Assembly: GCF_000002985.6 (NCBI RefSeq)
Contig: NC_003284.9
Location: 434,001-498,000 of the forward strand
From: Caenorhabditis elegans
Lineage: Eukaryota; Nematoda; Chromadorea; Rhabditida; Rhabditidae
Length of the DNA stretch: 64,000 bases
Reading direction: 5' to 3'
A program made the translations under genes and the position numbers. The notes under the pieces were generated by a model, which was not told the DNA's origin, did no database searches, and saw only the letters and a program-made list of their open reading frames with translations. Shown piece after piece: positions 1-12,355 of this stretch (position 1 is its first letter; each line of letters starts with the position of its first letter).

Positions 1-1874
1 AAAGAGCGAGTAAGAGAGAGAGAGAGAGCAAGAGCAAAAGAGATATGGTAGTTGTGGCTAGTTGGAGCAAATAAGGTGGAAAAGAAAGCGCGCACCTATT
101 CAACCGTAATTGCGATGGAATAGAGCGGAGAGCAACAAAAATGGAAGAAAGGGAGATAGTGGGATTTGTTAAGGCGATTAATGAAAAAAGAACGGGAGAC
201 ACCAAGTTTGGATAACAGATTTGCAGTCTGTCCAAGAGGGGGTTAGAAATCTTAAGACACAAATAAAAACAACGAATCAGGCGACATGTACTCATTCTTC
301 TTACTTCTTACTCGCTACTGAAGACAAGTTGAAGATGAGAATGGATGGAAACGAAAACGAAAACAAGATTTGATATGGAAAATCTGAAAGAAGGCGACCA
401 CGTCGTCGCCAAGAAGAGATTGAAGACGACGAATGGAGCGAAAGTAGTAAGGAGGGGTTGAGGGGGGGGGAGGTCGGGATCGAGATGGCATAATGTAGGA
501 ACCGGATGGAAGAGTCTAAAAGAGGCAGAGAATGCGGAAGATGAGGAGAAATAGGTAGGTGAGGTAGAAAACAGTGGAAAAAAGAAAGATGGGGCTGGTT
601 GCCAACCCTCCCCCATCTGTAGAAACGATCATGTACTACTAGTTCGAGAAAAGCCTCGGGTCGTTGTGGTATGGCATCGTCTTAGTCTTCGTCGTTGAGG
701 GAGGAAAAAAGAAGAATCGAACAAAGACAATCCACTTGTTCAAGATTTTCTCTCTCTCTTCACTCTTCTACCCTATAACCCCGCCTTTCTCTTTTCCTCA
801 CCGTCAAATCGAAAATAACGACGCTACACATCGCATAAGGGGCGCATCAGAATTAGAATTGTCCCGATGTGTCAGCAGAGATAAAGGTTAAGTTACTTAT
901 AGAAATTTTAAGGATGCGCGTTTCGGGAGAGGAGGGGGTCTGCCAGTTATAGATAAGACAGTGGTTGGAATGCAAGTCACTATTTACTTAGGAGCTCCGA
1001 GTGGGTTTGGGATTATTGTCGATAAGATAATGTGTACACTTTTGATACTTCGCCACACCAAAACTCAAATCCGTTTCTAGAAATTTATCTAACAAGGTTT
1101 ATTGTTAAAATTACTATGAGTCAAAAATCAACAATTGGTATAAAACGTGGTTTTGGAAATATCTAATTTTTCAGAATTTTTGCAAAACTCTGTGAGACTC
1201 ATTGATTAATCATTGTATTCTACACTTGTATTATCTTGCTCCATCTCCACATAATCAGTTCTAACAAACGAATGTTTGTGCCCCTAAGCCTAGAGGATTT
1301 AGTTTAGGTGTCATCGTAGCGGCTAATTGAAACAATTGCAATCTGGAGCAATACTGAAGCAAGGAGAGGGGGTTCGAATAAGCCGGAAAGAGTAATCCCG
1401 GTTGCTTGAAGACACCAACCCCGCGGATGGGATTATACAAGAAGCATGAAGTAGAAGTATAGGGTAAATGAGACCCTTCTTACAAATTTGAAAGTCGAGA
1501 AGTTCTAGACTTCAAGGGGCAATGCAAAAAATCTCAGTTTTACATATATTACGTATCGTACGGTAACGCAAAAGAGAAGATTAAAGAGGAGGGGGGGGGG
1601 GGGGAAGTCAATTGAAATTCAGCGGCCTTATCATACGATATACATTATATGTTTACCAACTCAATGGACCGGACCGAATGGAGAAAGAGATGGTAGGGAA
1701 TGGAATAATGTGATGGGTTATGGTGGGTGCTTGCCCCTTGTTATATGATATTCAGTATTTTTGAAAGAGGAATTATAAATATTCTGATTTCAGTATGATT
1801 CTTCAAATTTGTTTTATTATATGATTCTTACATACAAAAACTGTAGGACATTCAAAAATTGAGTAAGAAAATCC
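1..1874. other. Intergenic, purine-rich, no gene seen
   Basis: The first ~900 bases are strongly purine-rich on the plus strand, with GA runs at the very start and G runs near 465 and 1590. Open frames here are low-complexity (Ser/Phe/Pro-rich on the minus strand) and lack paired splice sites or recognisable domains. GA-rich tracts are common near nematode promoters, so this could be upstream DNA of a gene outside the window; that is inference only. Confidence 0.5.
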
Positions 1875-2260
1875 TAAAGGTGGAGTGGTTGTCCCAAAAT
1901 GACGGAATATCATAATAAAACTTTCAAAAATTTTTTTTGAATTTTTTCTATTTACAATCAAAAAGTGGCAATTACTCTGTTTTTGCCACTCATAATTTTG
2001 GAAGTCGACCAAACAAAAACATTTTTTCTACGTTTTTTTACTGTTATTTTGTTTTAATTGTTTGTGTTAAAACATCGTAGGGGTGGATCCATGCGACATT
2101 GCTTTGGACTTTTTTCAAAAGCTCAAATTATTCAAAAATGTTGGCAATTTGCCAAAACTTTGACCGGAAATTATTAAAAATATAAAATTTTTTGGAGTGT
2201 TTTATTATGATATTCGGTTGTTTTAGATTATTATAAGTGTATTCAGACAAAATCCCCACG
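1875..2260. repeat. Copy of the GGTGGAGTAGCGCC palindromic MITE family
   Basis: It starts with AAAGGTGGAGTGG, runs through the shared internal landmarks (CCGAATATCATAATAAAAC-like block, a block ending GGAAGTCGACC, a block with ATGCGACATTGCTTTGGA) and ends near GACAAAATCCCCACG. It lacks a clean right terminus. The same landmarks recur at more than ten other places in this window. The overall structure is two diverged inverted arms, typical of a non-autonomous DNA transposon. Confidence 0.75.
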
Positions 2261-3577
2261 TAAATTTGATACAAATTTATATGTAGCTTTCAAATTTACA
2301 ATCTACTCTCAGAACACACGTGTGGCTGCGGCAAAACTGCTGACGTATGTAAAAAAAAAGATGACAAACAGTGATGTTGATTTAGAAATTGAATGTTTTT
2401 GGGTTTAAACTTCTTTAAATCCAGACTGTATGGAAAATAGATTTCAAAATTCTATCGTTGGTTTCGAAATGACCCAGTTCTAGTCATCATTCAAGAGCCA
2501 GCAAGGTTAGAGATAAGGAAGAAAAGTGTGGGCCAATGTGATCTTCAGCTCACCGAGCACAGCACACATGTCCACACGAGATAACACGTCGAATAAGGCG
2601 CGTTGTGTGAAACAGAAATAAAACCAGCCGGGCGGAGGAAAGCGCACTGTACAATGTCAGTCGACCATCGGTTATCAACATGAGCCTGATAATCCGTACC
2701 ACCACATCTACATATACAAGAGTTGGGAAGAGAGAGAGAGAGAGGGGGAAGGGTAGGAGAAAAGGCATACTGAAAAGGGTATGAGGCAGAGCGGATGGTG
2801 AATAATATACACTGTTATGGACAGATATGAAAGCAGGAATGGGGGAGAACAAAAAAACCATTAAATCGCTGGAAAAAACGGAAAAACAAAACAATGGATT
2901 TTAGGAGAAAAGTAGCTGAAAAATGTTAATTGTAAAATTTTAATTTTAATATAGGCCCAATTTTGACTGGAAAAGCTGTCAACTAAAAAAATTGTTTCAT
3001 TTGAAAGTATTAAATTTCAAAATCAACTAAGCCAGCTGTTACTCTGTTACTTTAAAAATCTCTGAAGCTTGTAAGTCAATGACCAGTGGCCCAGAAATTA
3101 TTGGAACCGGCCTGTGTTCCATCTTACCTAGCATACTCTGCGTCTCCACCATTTTCTGGAGCATCTTTTGGTGATAAGAAAGCCGTTTCGAAAGAAAATG
3201 TCCCAGCTTGGATGACTCTTTGACTGTACCGAAAAAGTTGAAAAGTTTATACGAAGGAAGAAGATGAGAGAATCAAATATTGGTTCTGGATGGAGGGGGC
3301 GGTGGTGATGGAGGCCTCTTTTGTCTAATGCTTTGTCATCTGGGGGGACACAAAAGATTTTCTGTGGCCAGCACCTTGTGACAAATAATATCAGTTATCA
3401 CATTTAAACAGTTCTTGCAGAATTATGTACATATTTTGGAATTGCACAATACTTTTGAAATATGAGGAAGTGGAGCTAGAAACTGTACCAAATGTATTAC
3501 TATTTAAAAATTATTACAAAATACATCACATAGACATATTTTCTGATAATTCATTTTCCAAATTAGCGAAATCAAAT
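2261..3577. other. Intergenic, no gene seen
   Basis: I see no supported coding exons. A GA-rich microsatellite-like tract lies around 2725-2760. The minus-strand open frame over 2550-2894 is Phe/Ser-rich without splice context or a recognisable motif. Confidence 0.5.
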
Positions 3578-4008
3578 CTTTGGAGTAGCGCCAATGGGAA
3601 TTTAGTCTAAATATATTTATAATGACCAAAAAATTAAATATCATATTAAAAAATTCAAAAAATTTTAGATTTTTCATAATCTCCGACCAAAGTTTTGGCA
3701 ACTTGCCAACATTTTGAAAAATATTAGCTTTTGAAGAAATTTAAAGAAATGCCGCACGTTCCGACCCCTACAATGTTTTAATACAAATAATTAAAACAAA
3801 ATTAAAACATAAAAAATGCCGAAAAAAACATTTTTTTGGTCGACTTCCAAAATTATGAGCGGCAAAATCTGAGAAATTGTCGTTTTTTAACGGTAAAGAA
3901 AAAAATTTCAAATTTTTTTTTGAAAAGTTTAATTATGATATTTGGTCATTTTGGCATCATAGGAGTGGTTTTAAACAGTTTCCCCACTGGCGGTACTCCA
4001 CCTTTAAA
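3578..4008. repeat. Copy of the GGTGGAGTAGCGCC palindromic MITE family
   Basis: The left end reads GGAGTAGCGCCAATGGG and the right end CACTGGCGGTACTCCACC followed by TTTAAA. Both termini of the family are present as inverted repeats, with the internal GTCGACTTCCAAAATTATGA landmark in between, so this is a near-complete copy. Confidence 0.8.
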
Positions 4009-5532
4009 ATGTATACATTATTAGAATATGGAGAGGTGGTTTAAAATAAAAATTTTCCAAAAAAATCTCAGTAAAGTAATTTTATTCATTATTGTAAAAA
4101 AAAATAATATGAGGACCACTGAGAAAAAAAAAAATTACTGTAATAGAAATAAAATAGTTTTATTTAATTATTTAATTTTTATTTATATTTGCAATTTTTT
4201 ATATTTGCAATTATTTTTTGTTATTGAATTTAATTTTGCTTCGTTTCATTTTTTGGTTAATTTACTAAATTTTTAAGTATTAAAAACTTTATCTAAAATT
4301 TTTAATAACTTTGTAGAAGAAATTTTTGTTAAAATTATAGATTTAAGTATATATTTTTTTGAATAGTAATCATATAACCAAAAATTGAGAAAATTTTTTA
4401 AAAAATTAAAAAAAGTATATGAAATTTTCAAAAATGTTGTAAAACGTTTTTTTTTTCGAAAAAAAAATAAACAAAAAGTTTACTCAAAAACAATATTGCT
4501 ACTTTCAGAAAAAACTTCCTCACACCCATCAAACTACATTTTTCAAAAAATAGATAAGACGTGTTCTCATTTTTTCTCTGCGTACTTCTCCCGGGGCACG
4601 TTGTGCAAAAGACTTGAACTGTGTATTTGATCCTCTGCCGACGCCATCCTTCCCATCGCCTATGACTCATTTGAGGTGTGATTTTTCCTTGAATGGAGGG
4701 GGGGGGGGGGAAGACTTATATTCTCTTTCAAATATCTTATCGGACTGTAAAAGTATTGAAGTGGGAGGGTGTGAATTCAAATATTGCCTATTATGGCTCT
4801 GGTATTTGCGCTGCTTTTGGCATTTGAATGGATGTTTGACTAGTGATTGGAGGTTGTGATTCAGAGAGTAAGCTCAACAAAGCTAGAGAAATAGAAAAGT
4901 AGAGTAAGAATATGTATGATTGTAGTTTGTAGTTTATTCTAAAAATCACAAAGACACTAATGCTCCGCACAAATTTTGTTTAAGCTAAACCACTTAAGAT
5001 CGAGATTTTTTAATGAATCTGAAAACAATCAAAAAAAATTTGTTTTCACAAATTCTCATATTTTTTCGTAAATTGGAACTTGATTGAAACTATAATAGAT
5101 TGTATTTTTTCCATATTTTATTGCTTGCTAACAACAACTGCCCAACAATCAACTAGATATCACCCTGCACCCATACGGAGCCACAATGTCGGCGCAGGGA
5201 CTCACAAACCGTTTATCAGTGTGAATTGTGGAATATCGCCCCACAATAGGCTTTGAATCTTATCAGTTATCAGCCGACCTGGATGAAAAACACAGTGATG
5301 TTTGCTTGCAATCGACTTGTTTGTGGGAACATTCTGGCTCATCAAGTTGAGCTGATGTTGTGGATCTATTGAAAATGAAGCATGAGATGGGAGGGGGGAG
5401 TAGGAGAAACTTTTTAATTTGCTCATGGGAGATAGAGTAGGGTCAGTGGGAACATTTTTCAAAATTTTTTAGCGCTATATTTTAGTGATCTAGTGAGAAA
5501 AACGGTTTTGAAAATTTGACGATTTTAAAAGG
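4009..5532. other. Intergenic, AT-rich, no gene seen
   Basis: Very AT-rich DNA with homopolymer tracts, including a G run near 4700. No exon pair with matching phase was found. The C/T-rich stretch at 4560-4680 gives open frames on both strands but no domain. Confidence 0.45.
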
Positions 5533-5917
5533 TTGGGATTTTGCCTAAATAAACTTATAATAATCCAACACAACTAAATATCATAATAGAACACTCCAAA
5601 AATTTTTTAGATTTTCTTTATAATTTCTGGTCAAAGTTTTTGGTAAATTGCCAAAATTAAAAAAAAAGAAAAGCTTTTTTAGGAAATTTAGAGCAGTGTC
5701 GTATAATAAAAACAAAACTTCATTATAAAAAATGTAGGAAAAACGTTTTTTTTGGTCGACTTCCAAAATTTTGAGTGGCAAAAATTGACTAATTGTCACT
5801 TTTTGACAATAAATAAAAAATTTTCAAAATTTTTTTTGAAAAGTTTCATTATGATATTTGGTCATTTTGGGACCATAGAAGTAGTTTTTACGCTTTACCA
5901 CTACTCCACCTTTAAAT
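5533..5917. repeat. Copy of the GGTGGAGTAGCGCC palindromic MITE family
   Basis: The left arm is diverged (TAAATATCATAATAGAACACTCC). The right end is intact through GGTCATTTTGGGACCATAG to ACTCCACCTTTAAA. It shares the internal GTCGACTTCCAAAATTTTGA block with the other copies. Confidence 0.75.
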
Positions 5918-7100
5918 AATATTTTCGTACAGGTAAAAAGCATGCTACTACTAGAGTTTAGCATAGAACCTTCAAGTTGATCATATTGATTCACCAAAAA
6001 CTATTATTCATGTAAGAGTCTTATCAAAATGTTCCTACTGTTTGAAAGACACTATGATTTACGTGATGATTTTCAAAAAGACATGTTAAAAACGCTAAAC
6101 TGCGAGGAAATTTTCTAATTTTTAAAAGAAAATTCTAAGCAATTTCGCATGCTCAAGTTTTTATGCTATTTAGTTTTAAAAAAATTTTGAAAATAGTTAG
6201 AATAGAAAATTTGTTGGAACCAATGATTTGTTTGAAAGTTGATCAAATTAGAACTATAGGGACAAAAGTCAAAAATTTTGGGATTACAACCGAAAAAATT
6301 ACTGTTGATCCACAGATATTAAATTACGAAATATTCAATTTTTATTTCTGAATTTTCCTATTGATCCGTTGAAACGGAACTCTGATTCACCACCAAAATT
6401 TTTCGAAAACAAAAAACATTTTTGCCCAGAAACCATGATCCCCCAATTCCCAGCATTCAATATTCCCAATAATAAAAACGTTTTTGGCTGCTGTTATCTG
6501 TGTGATATTCCCAACATGGAGAAAGACACACATATATGTACTTGCATACACATTCAAATGACACGACTTTATTATCGGCCAACGCATTTTTGGGTGACGG
6601 GGGGATGGAAGGAGTGTAAGAAGACTATATTAGCTCTCTCCGAAGCAAAGGGAAAGAGCACAAGAGAAAGAGAGTGAGCACAATCCCGAGACTCTGATAA
6701 ACAACTGATAACAGTTTGGGAACAGGATTGGAATCTCTCGTGATTTGGGAAACATATTCATACGTAAGCAGTTTCCGTTTTACAGTACAGGGATGGAAAA
6801 ACGTGATAAAACCAAAAGGTTGAACAATTTCGACATTTAGGAGATCTGTGAAGAAAAGACAAAAGGGCATAGAGAAGAAAGGGGGGGCGAGAAGCACAAA
6901 AAAGGGACGGGAACGGAATATGAAATCGCTACATAAAATATGGATGCTATATTTTATCTGTTTGTTCAAAACCAAGAACTGAACAGAACAGATCGAGATT
7001 TTTATATTTGTGCTTTTTTTTAGTTTTAAAACATTAAATTTAGATTTGGCAAACAAAGAATGGGTTTTGAGCTCACTATATGACATTTTAAAGGAAAACC
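5918..7100. other. Intergenic, no gene seen
   Basis: Several 60-150-codon open frames overlap on both strands, but none has paired splice sites, an obvious start context or a recognisable fold. A purine-rich patch lies at 6610-6690. Confidence 0.45.
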
Positions 7101-7503
7101 TTTAAAGGTGCAGTGGCACCAGCGGGGAAAAAGTTTAAAAGTACTCCTATGGCTCTATAATGACCGAATATCATAATGAAACATTTCAAAAAAAATTTGG
7201 AAATTTTTTATTTACTGTAAAAAAATAAAAAAGTGAAGTTTTTCCATTCACAATTTTGAAAGTAGACCAAAAAAAATTTTGTTTCCCTACATTTTTTATA
7301 CTGTAGTTTTGTCTCAAATATTAGTATTAAAGCATTGCTTTGAATTTCCTCAAAACCTCACTTTTTTCAAAATTTTGGTCATTTCCCAAACCTTTGACCG
7401 GAGATTATGAAAATCTAAATTTTTTTGGATTTTTTTATTATGATATTCGGTTGTTTTGAAGTGTATTTAGACAAACTTCCCACTGGCGCTACTCCACCTT
7501 TAA
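7101..7503. repeat. Complete copy of the GGTGGAGTAGCGCC palindromic MITE family
   Basis: It begins TTTAAAGGTGCAGTGGCACC and ends GGCGCTACTCCACCTTTAA, so both termini are visible as inverted repeats bordered by TTTAAA/TTAA. The internal landmarks occur in the usual order. This is one of the best-preserved copies here. Confidence 0.85.
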
Positions 7504-8670
7504 GCTGAAAATTGACATATTTCGGCTTACAATTAGACTTCCAAATAAAACTTTTGTAATTGGAAAGAGGACTTTCAAACTTGAAAAAAAAAACACTCTG
7601 AAGCCTATTAGTGCCAGTATTTGAAACACCCATAAACAATAGACAATCAAAGACTTAGAAAAATCTACATTTTAAGAAAAATTATGGTCCTCACTGAAAA
7701 AGTTTCAGATCGACTTTTTTCAAGGGTTTGAACTAGAAAAAACTAGTCACACTTTTTGCAGAACTATTTTTAAAACTTTCGGAAAATGTTTTTGAAGTCT
7801 GACTCGATGAAAATTATTCAGTATTTTGTAAGACAATTTTTGAAAATACCTCAAATTTTGAAAAGCTGGACAAAAATCAGATTTTCACACTTTTCTTTCA
7901 ATGTGAAAATCTGAGCAATAAAAAAAATGTTTTGTTTTATTTTGTCCATTTCATCCAATTTGGCAAAATTTTGTTCTAGGCCTGTAGTGCGGGTCGGGGT
8001 CAAGTCCTCGTCCCCCGTCAGGCTTTCTGGATTAGGATCGCGACCTCAACCCCATTTTGTAAGTTTGCTTGGTAAAAGCTTTTTTTTTTAAAATTTTGAG
8101 GTGAAAATAAAATTGATAGAAAAGTTTGAAAAATCCTAACAATTTTGGCGTGTTTTTTTTTGTTTTCAAAATTTTTTTCTTTCAAAATTTTGTTTATCTG
8201 CAACAATTCAATTTTGGCGAATTTGTGCTTCGAGAAAGTACCATATCCACATTACCACCGACCTTCTTTTTTTGTGTATCATCAAAGGATTATTTTTCTA
8301 CTTGGCAAACAAGTGTTCTACCTCCTACTCCCTAACACCGCCGCATATCTGTCTTGGTTCTCGCTCAGCCGTTACTTTTGACGGGACAATGTTAACGGGT
8401 GAATTGGAATAGGGAGTCTAGCTTAAATTTGAAAATTTTGTCGGATATTTTAAAATTTTAAATACCAGGGGAGAGGGAAAGAGAGAAGTTATAAAAAACT
8501 CATGATAAAATATTTAAAAATTGAAAATTTTCTGAAAATGTTTGGATTATAAAAAAGTTTTTAAGTCGCGAAATTACAAATAATAATAATAAAAAAATAA
8601 AAAAATAAACAATTTTTGAAAAACATTCTAACAACTCTTGAAAGTTTTCGCACAAAAAAAACCAGAAATA
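7504..8670. other. Intergenic, no gene seen
   Basis: AT-rich, with no coding support. A short GC-richer patch at 7978-8056 contains CGGGTCGGGGTCAAGTCC, faintly reminiscent of a tRNA B-box, but no A-box or foldable cloverleaf was found. Confidence 0.4.
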
Positions 8671-8764
8671 TCATTACCTATATATAAAAAAATAATTCCG
8701 TTTGTTCCGTAGTTTGTAGTCTGTGACGTCATAGCTTACAAAGGCAAGGCGTTTTCGGCTGTTG

Positions 8765-9130
8765 GAGGGATATTAGTTTGGGGTTGGTAGTGGGATATGG
8801 CCGGGGTACTGTAGTAGTACTGTAGAGGTACTGTAGGAGTACTGTAGGATTACTGTAGTTTAGGAAAAATTGAGTTTTTGTCTTTTGAAGAGATATAGGT
8901 TTGGGGTTAGTGGTAGGATATGGCCGGGGTACTGTAGTAGTACTGTAGAGGTACTGTAGGAGTACTGTAGGATTACTGTAGTTTAGGAAAAATTGAGTTT
9001 TTGTCTTTTGAAGAGATATAGCTTTGGGGTTAGTGGTGGGATATGGTCGGGGTACTGTAGTAGTACTGTAGAGGTACTGTAGGAGTACTGTAGGATAACT
9101 GTAGTTTGGGAAAAATTGACTTTCCGTCTT
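8765..9130 (+). repeat. Three ~123-bp tandem repeats rich in GGTACTGTAG
   Basis: The block containing GGGGTACTGTAGTAGTACTG recurs at about 8803, 8926 and 9049, a period near 123 bp. Each unit carries five ACTGTAG motifs and ends with GGAAAAATTGAGTTTTTGTC or a diverged version. It lies just inside the left end of the Helitron-like element. Confidence 0.85.
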
Positions 9131-9186
9131 TGGAAGGGAAATTGGAAACTTCGGGAAAATTTTGGAATGTTCCAGAACCTGGAAAA

Positions 9187-9880
9187 TTCTGGAAAGCTCT
9201 AGAACCTTCTGAAAAATTCGAGAAAATTCTGGAATGTTCTAGAACCTTCTGGAAAGTTCGAGAAAATTCTGGAATGTTCTAGAACCTTCTGGAAAATTCG
9301 AGAAAATTCTGGAATGTTCTAGAACCTTCTGGAAAGTTCGAGAAAATTCTGGAATGTTCTAGAACCTTCTGGAAAATTCGAGAAAATTCTGGAATGTTCT
9401 ACAACCTTCTGGAAAGTTCGAGAAAAAACTGGAATGTTCTAGAACCTTCTGGAAAATTCGAGAAAATTCTGGAATGTTCTAGAACCTTCTGGAAAATTCG
9501 AGAAAATTCTGGAATGTTCTAGAACCTTCTGGAAAGTTCGAGAAAATTCTGGAATGTTCTAGAACCTTCTGGAAAATTCGAAAAAAAAATTCTGGAATTT
9601 TCTAGAACCTTCTGGAAAATTCGAGAAAATTCTGGAATGTTCTAGAAGCTTCTGAAAAATTCGAGAAAATTCTGGAATTTTCTAGAACCTTCTGGAAAAT
9701 TCGAGAAAATTCTGGAATGTTCTAGAACCTTCTGGAAAGTTCGAGAAAATTCTGGAATGTTCTAGAACCTTTTGGAAAATTCGAAAAAAAAATTCTGGAA
9801 TTTTCTAGAACCTTCTGGAAAATTCGAGAAAATTCTGGAATGTTCTAGAACCTTCTGGAAAATTCGAGAAAATTCGTGAA
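9187..9880 (+). repeat. 40-bp minisatellite made of heat-shock elements
   Basis: About 17 tandem copies of a 40-bp unit that reads as (TTCnnGAAnn) four times with no interruption, for example TTCTGGAATG then TTCTAGAACC. The HSF-1 site is alternating nGAAn/nTTCn pentamers, so the array offers well over one hundred contiguous pentamers. A few units carry short A-run insertions (near 9582 and 9785) that break the 5-bp phase. Confidence 0.9.
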
Positions 9881-10438
9881 AATTCTGGAATTGTTGTGGT
9901 GAGACCTATCGTGCTGAGACCCATTGTGGTGAGACCCTTAAAAATTTTGGCGGGAAATTCAAAATTTATGAGAACATTTTTTTGAGGGAAATTCAAGTTT
10001 TCTGAGAAACTATTTTTGTATTAGTACCTTCTGGAAGTTTCAAGAACTGGAAAATTTGGAAAAATTCTGGAATGTTCTAGAACCCCTGTAGGACTTTTTC
10101 TTTGTTTTGCTACAGCGATGTTCAAAGAACTTAGTAATTAATTATTCAGACTTCTCCAGTTAAGGAAAGTTTTTAAGTTATTAAAAAAAAGTATAGCTCT
10201 GTAGAATTTTTTCGAAAGCCTGATAATGACAATGTGTTGGGAGAAAAACCAGAAAATTCTAATTGTCTCTGTGAGTTTTCTGAATCGTATACCATGGAAA
10301 GTGAAAATGCGATTTCATCGATAAAGTGCCAACTTTATTTTGATGAGGCATTTGTGAATGATTAAAAGGGCATCTATGTGTTTTACATTTTAAACTCCGC
10401 CAGCCGTTGGCCGCGCCGGAGGCGCGGTCATCGGCTGG

Positions 10439-12355
10439 TTACCCATAATTTTATTGAAAGTTTGGGATTTTTAAACGCACTTGTTGCTTCAAAACATTTT
10501 TATTTCAATTTTGAAGTATTTTTGAAATATAAACTATTTAATTTTTGAGTTGCACAGTGGAAATAGTTTTAATTTTTCAAATCAAACTCCAGGAGATATA
10601 TTCTGTGTAGTATCCAAAGTTGACTATTCAACCTAGGCCTAAACTTATGATCATAATCCGATTGTTGCTGAATATTCAAGTAACAAGAAGATATCACACC
10701 ACTATCTTCAATAAGGGGATTATACATGTTTTATACGTTTTCGTACAGGTTACATGTGTGCCAATAATTTGAGGGGCAATAATGAGAAAAATTAATTTTT
10801 TTTGAAAAAAGTGGCGGTGAAAAAGTGTCTGAGATTTGAAGCACTTGACCCTCACGCCTTTTTTGTTTACTTTGTCTAGATGATGTTTTCTTCAGGTTTG
10901 CAATAACAGATATTCTTTTATATATATTTGGGTGATCAGTATATGCAGTTTCGACTGTATACAAGTTTTTAAATAAACGTTTTGAAAACGTTTTGAAACT
11001 AATTTTTCATTATATTATAAACCAGGAATAACTTGACAATCTGAAAGCTTTTTGGTGAACAAAAACTCAGAAAAAACTTTACATTTTTTTTGTTACAATC
11101 ACGCCAATTTAAATTTCTGAGAAATAGGATATTACAAGTCGAAATCTCTCAGAATAGGATTTTTATATTGATGTTTTGTAATTTCTAAAATAATTAAAAG
11201 AGAATTTTTCTTGTGCATCTAGGTTTGAGCCACGTCTGCTGGGAACTGTGGCCGATCGAGTCGTAGAATGCTCCGCTTTGAAGCCCAGAAATCTGGGAAG
11301 AAGGCAGGCCTTGTATGCGTGACCTCTAAATTGCGACGGTCTTGAATTTTGACTGAAAGGGTACAAAACACCATTCAAAAATAATCATTAGAAAAATTCT
11401 GCAGGTATTGTTTTTTTTTTCAATCTGGAGCCATTCAATACTATAATATATTGAAAGCTAAAAAATCAAACAAAAATCATTGTGTTTTTACAGAACAAAT
11501 ATTTTCTCTTTTATGTATAACTGTAGATGAAGTTTTCTCAAGTTTTACTCCCTTTTTTCCTGCCACCTATTATTGCGCAACAGGAGTCGGAATCCGTCCT
11601 GGCAGTCACATTGAAAAGGGATTTTGCGCCCATCGAATCGGTTTCTATATTTTTTTTCTAGCGCAAAAAGGTTTTGTATCCTTGCAAAACGATTTTGTGA
11701 CCTTATGAAAAACGTGCAGCCGACACCCGTAGAGGATCGCGATATGAAAGTATTTTCTATAAAATACCAACATTAAAATCTGAGAAAATGCTTCAGAGGA
11801 ATAAAAACTTGCAGTCAAAGTTTTAGGAAAACTTATAAATTTAAAAATGAAGATGGAACTATGGAACTTTCCCATTTTTTTTCAATAGAATTCCAAAAAC
11901 TTTAAAACTTTTTGAAAACTAGGTTATAGTTTTTTTTTTTTAATATTTCCAATTTTTGTTTTAAACTCCTTTTTGACTTGCAGAGTGTTCTAATTAAATT
12001 TTTTAAAAAACGTTCAAATTTCTCTCATTTCTCTTCTCTATCTCTACATTGTCTTTGTCCGTTCGAGATGACATAGTTTTGTTGGTTTTTGCATGTCTCA
12101 CACCTAGATCAAGACTTTTTGTAACATTTTGGCTAATGTTTATGTGATGCATCAGACTGACAATGGGATACTGTAGTACACAGATAACAAGAAAACATTT
12201 GAATTCTTACTCCAACGCTGATGAATCTTTATGGGGGGAACATCGCAATGCTTTCGGAAACTCTTTATTCCTTTTTCTGTTTCAAATTTGAAATTTCGAA
12301 TGATAATTTCCACATGACTCAAGTATTATTAAAATTATAGTTTTTGAAATTGAAA
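10439..12355. other. Intergenic, no gene seen; tRNA-SINE-like fragment near 11220-11330
   Basis: No coding exons are supported. At 11230-11260 the sequence GAGCCACGTC...GGGAACTGTGGCCGAT resembles the tail of the tRNA-like repeat at 17160-17190, but no intact A/B boxes are visible. The rest is AT-rich. Confidence 0.4.

Larger units (their letters stand above)
8671..10438 (+). mobile_element. Non-autonomous Helitron-like element with heat-shock-element array
   Basis: The left end begins TC (8671) after an A and continues with TATATATAAAA and CCGTTTGTTCCG, a look typical of Caenorhabditis Helitron 5' ends. The right end has a GC-rich hairpin (CCGCGCC 10411-10417 paired with GGCGCGG 10421-10427) followed eleven bases later by CTGG (10435-10438) and a host T. 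That matches the Helitron rule of a 3' hairpin, terminal CTRR and insertion between A and T. No Rep/helicase coding is present, so the element is non-autonomous. Inside are three ~123-bp tandem repeats and then about 17 40-bp units of heat-shock-element pentamers. Known biology: Caenorhabditis Helitrons have been reported to spread HSF-1 binding sites. Termini are judged by eye. Confidence 0.75.

Noticed and set aside
308..616. Minus-strand 102-codon open frame in purine-rich DNA
   Set aside because: Low-complexity Ser/Phe/Pro composition produced by the GA-rich strand; no splice context or domain.
9187..9880. CRISPR-like array
   Set aside because: Units are contiguous 40-bp minisatellite copies without unique spacers, in a eukaryotic genome.
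11210..11340. Possible tRNA gene or pseudogene
   Set aside because: Shares only a tail-like segment with the 17155 repeat; no A-box/B-box pair or cloverleaf.
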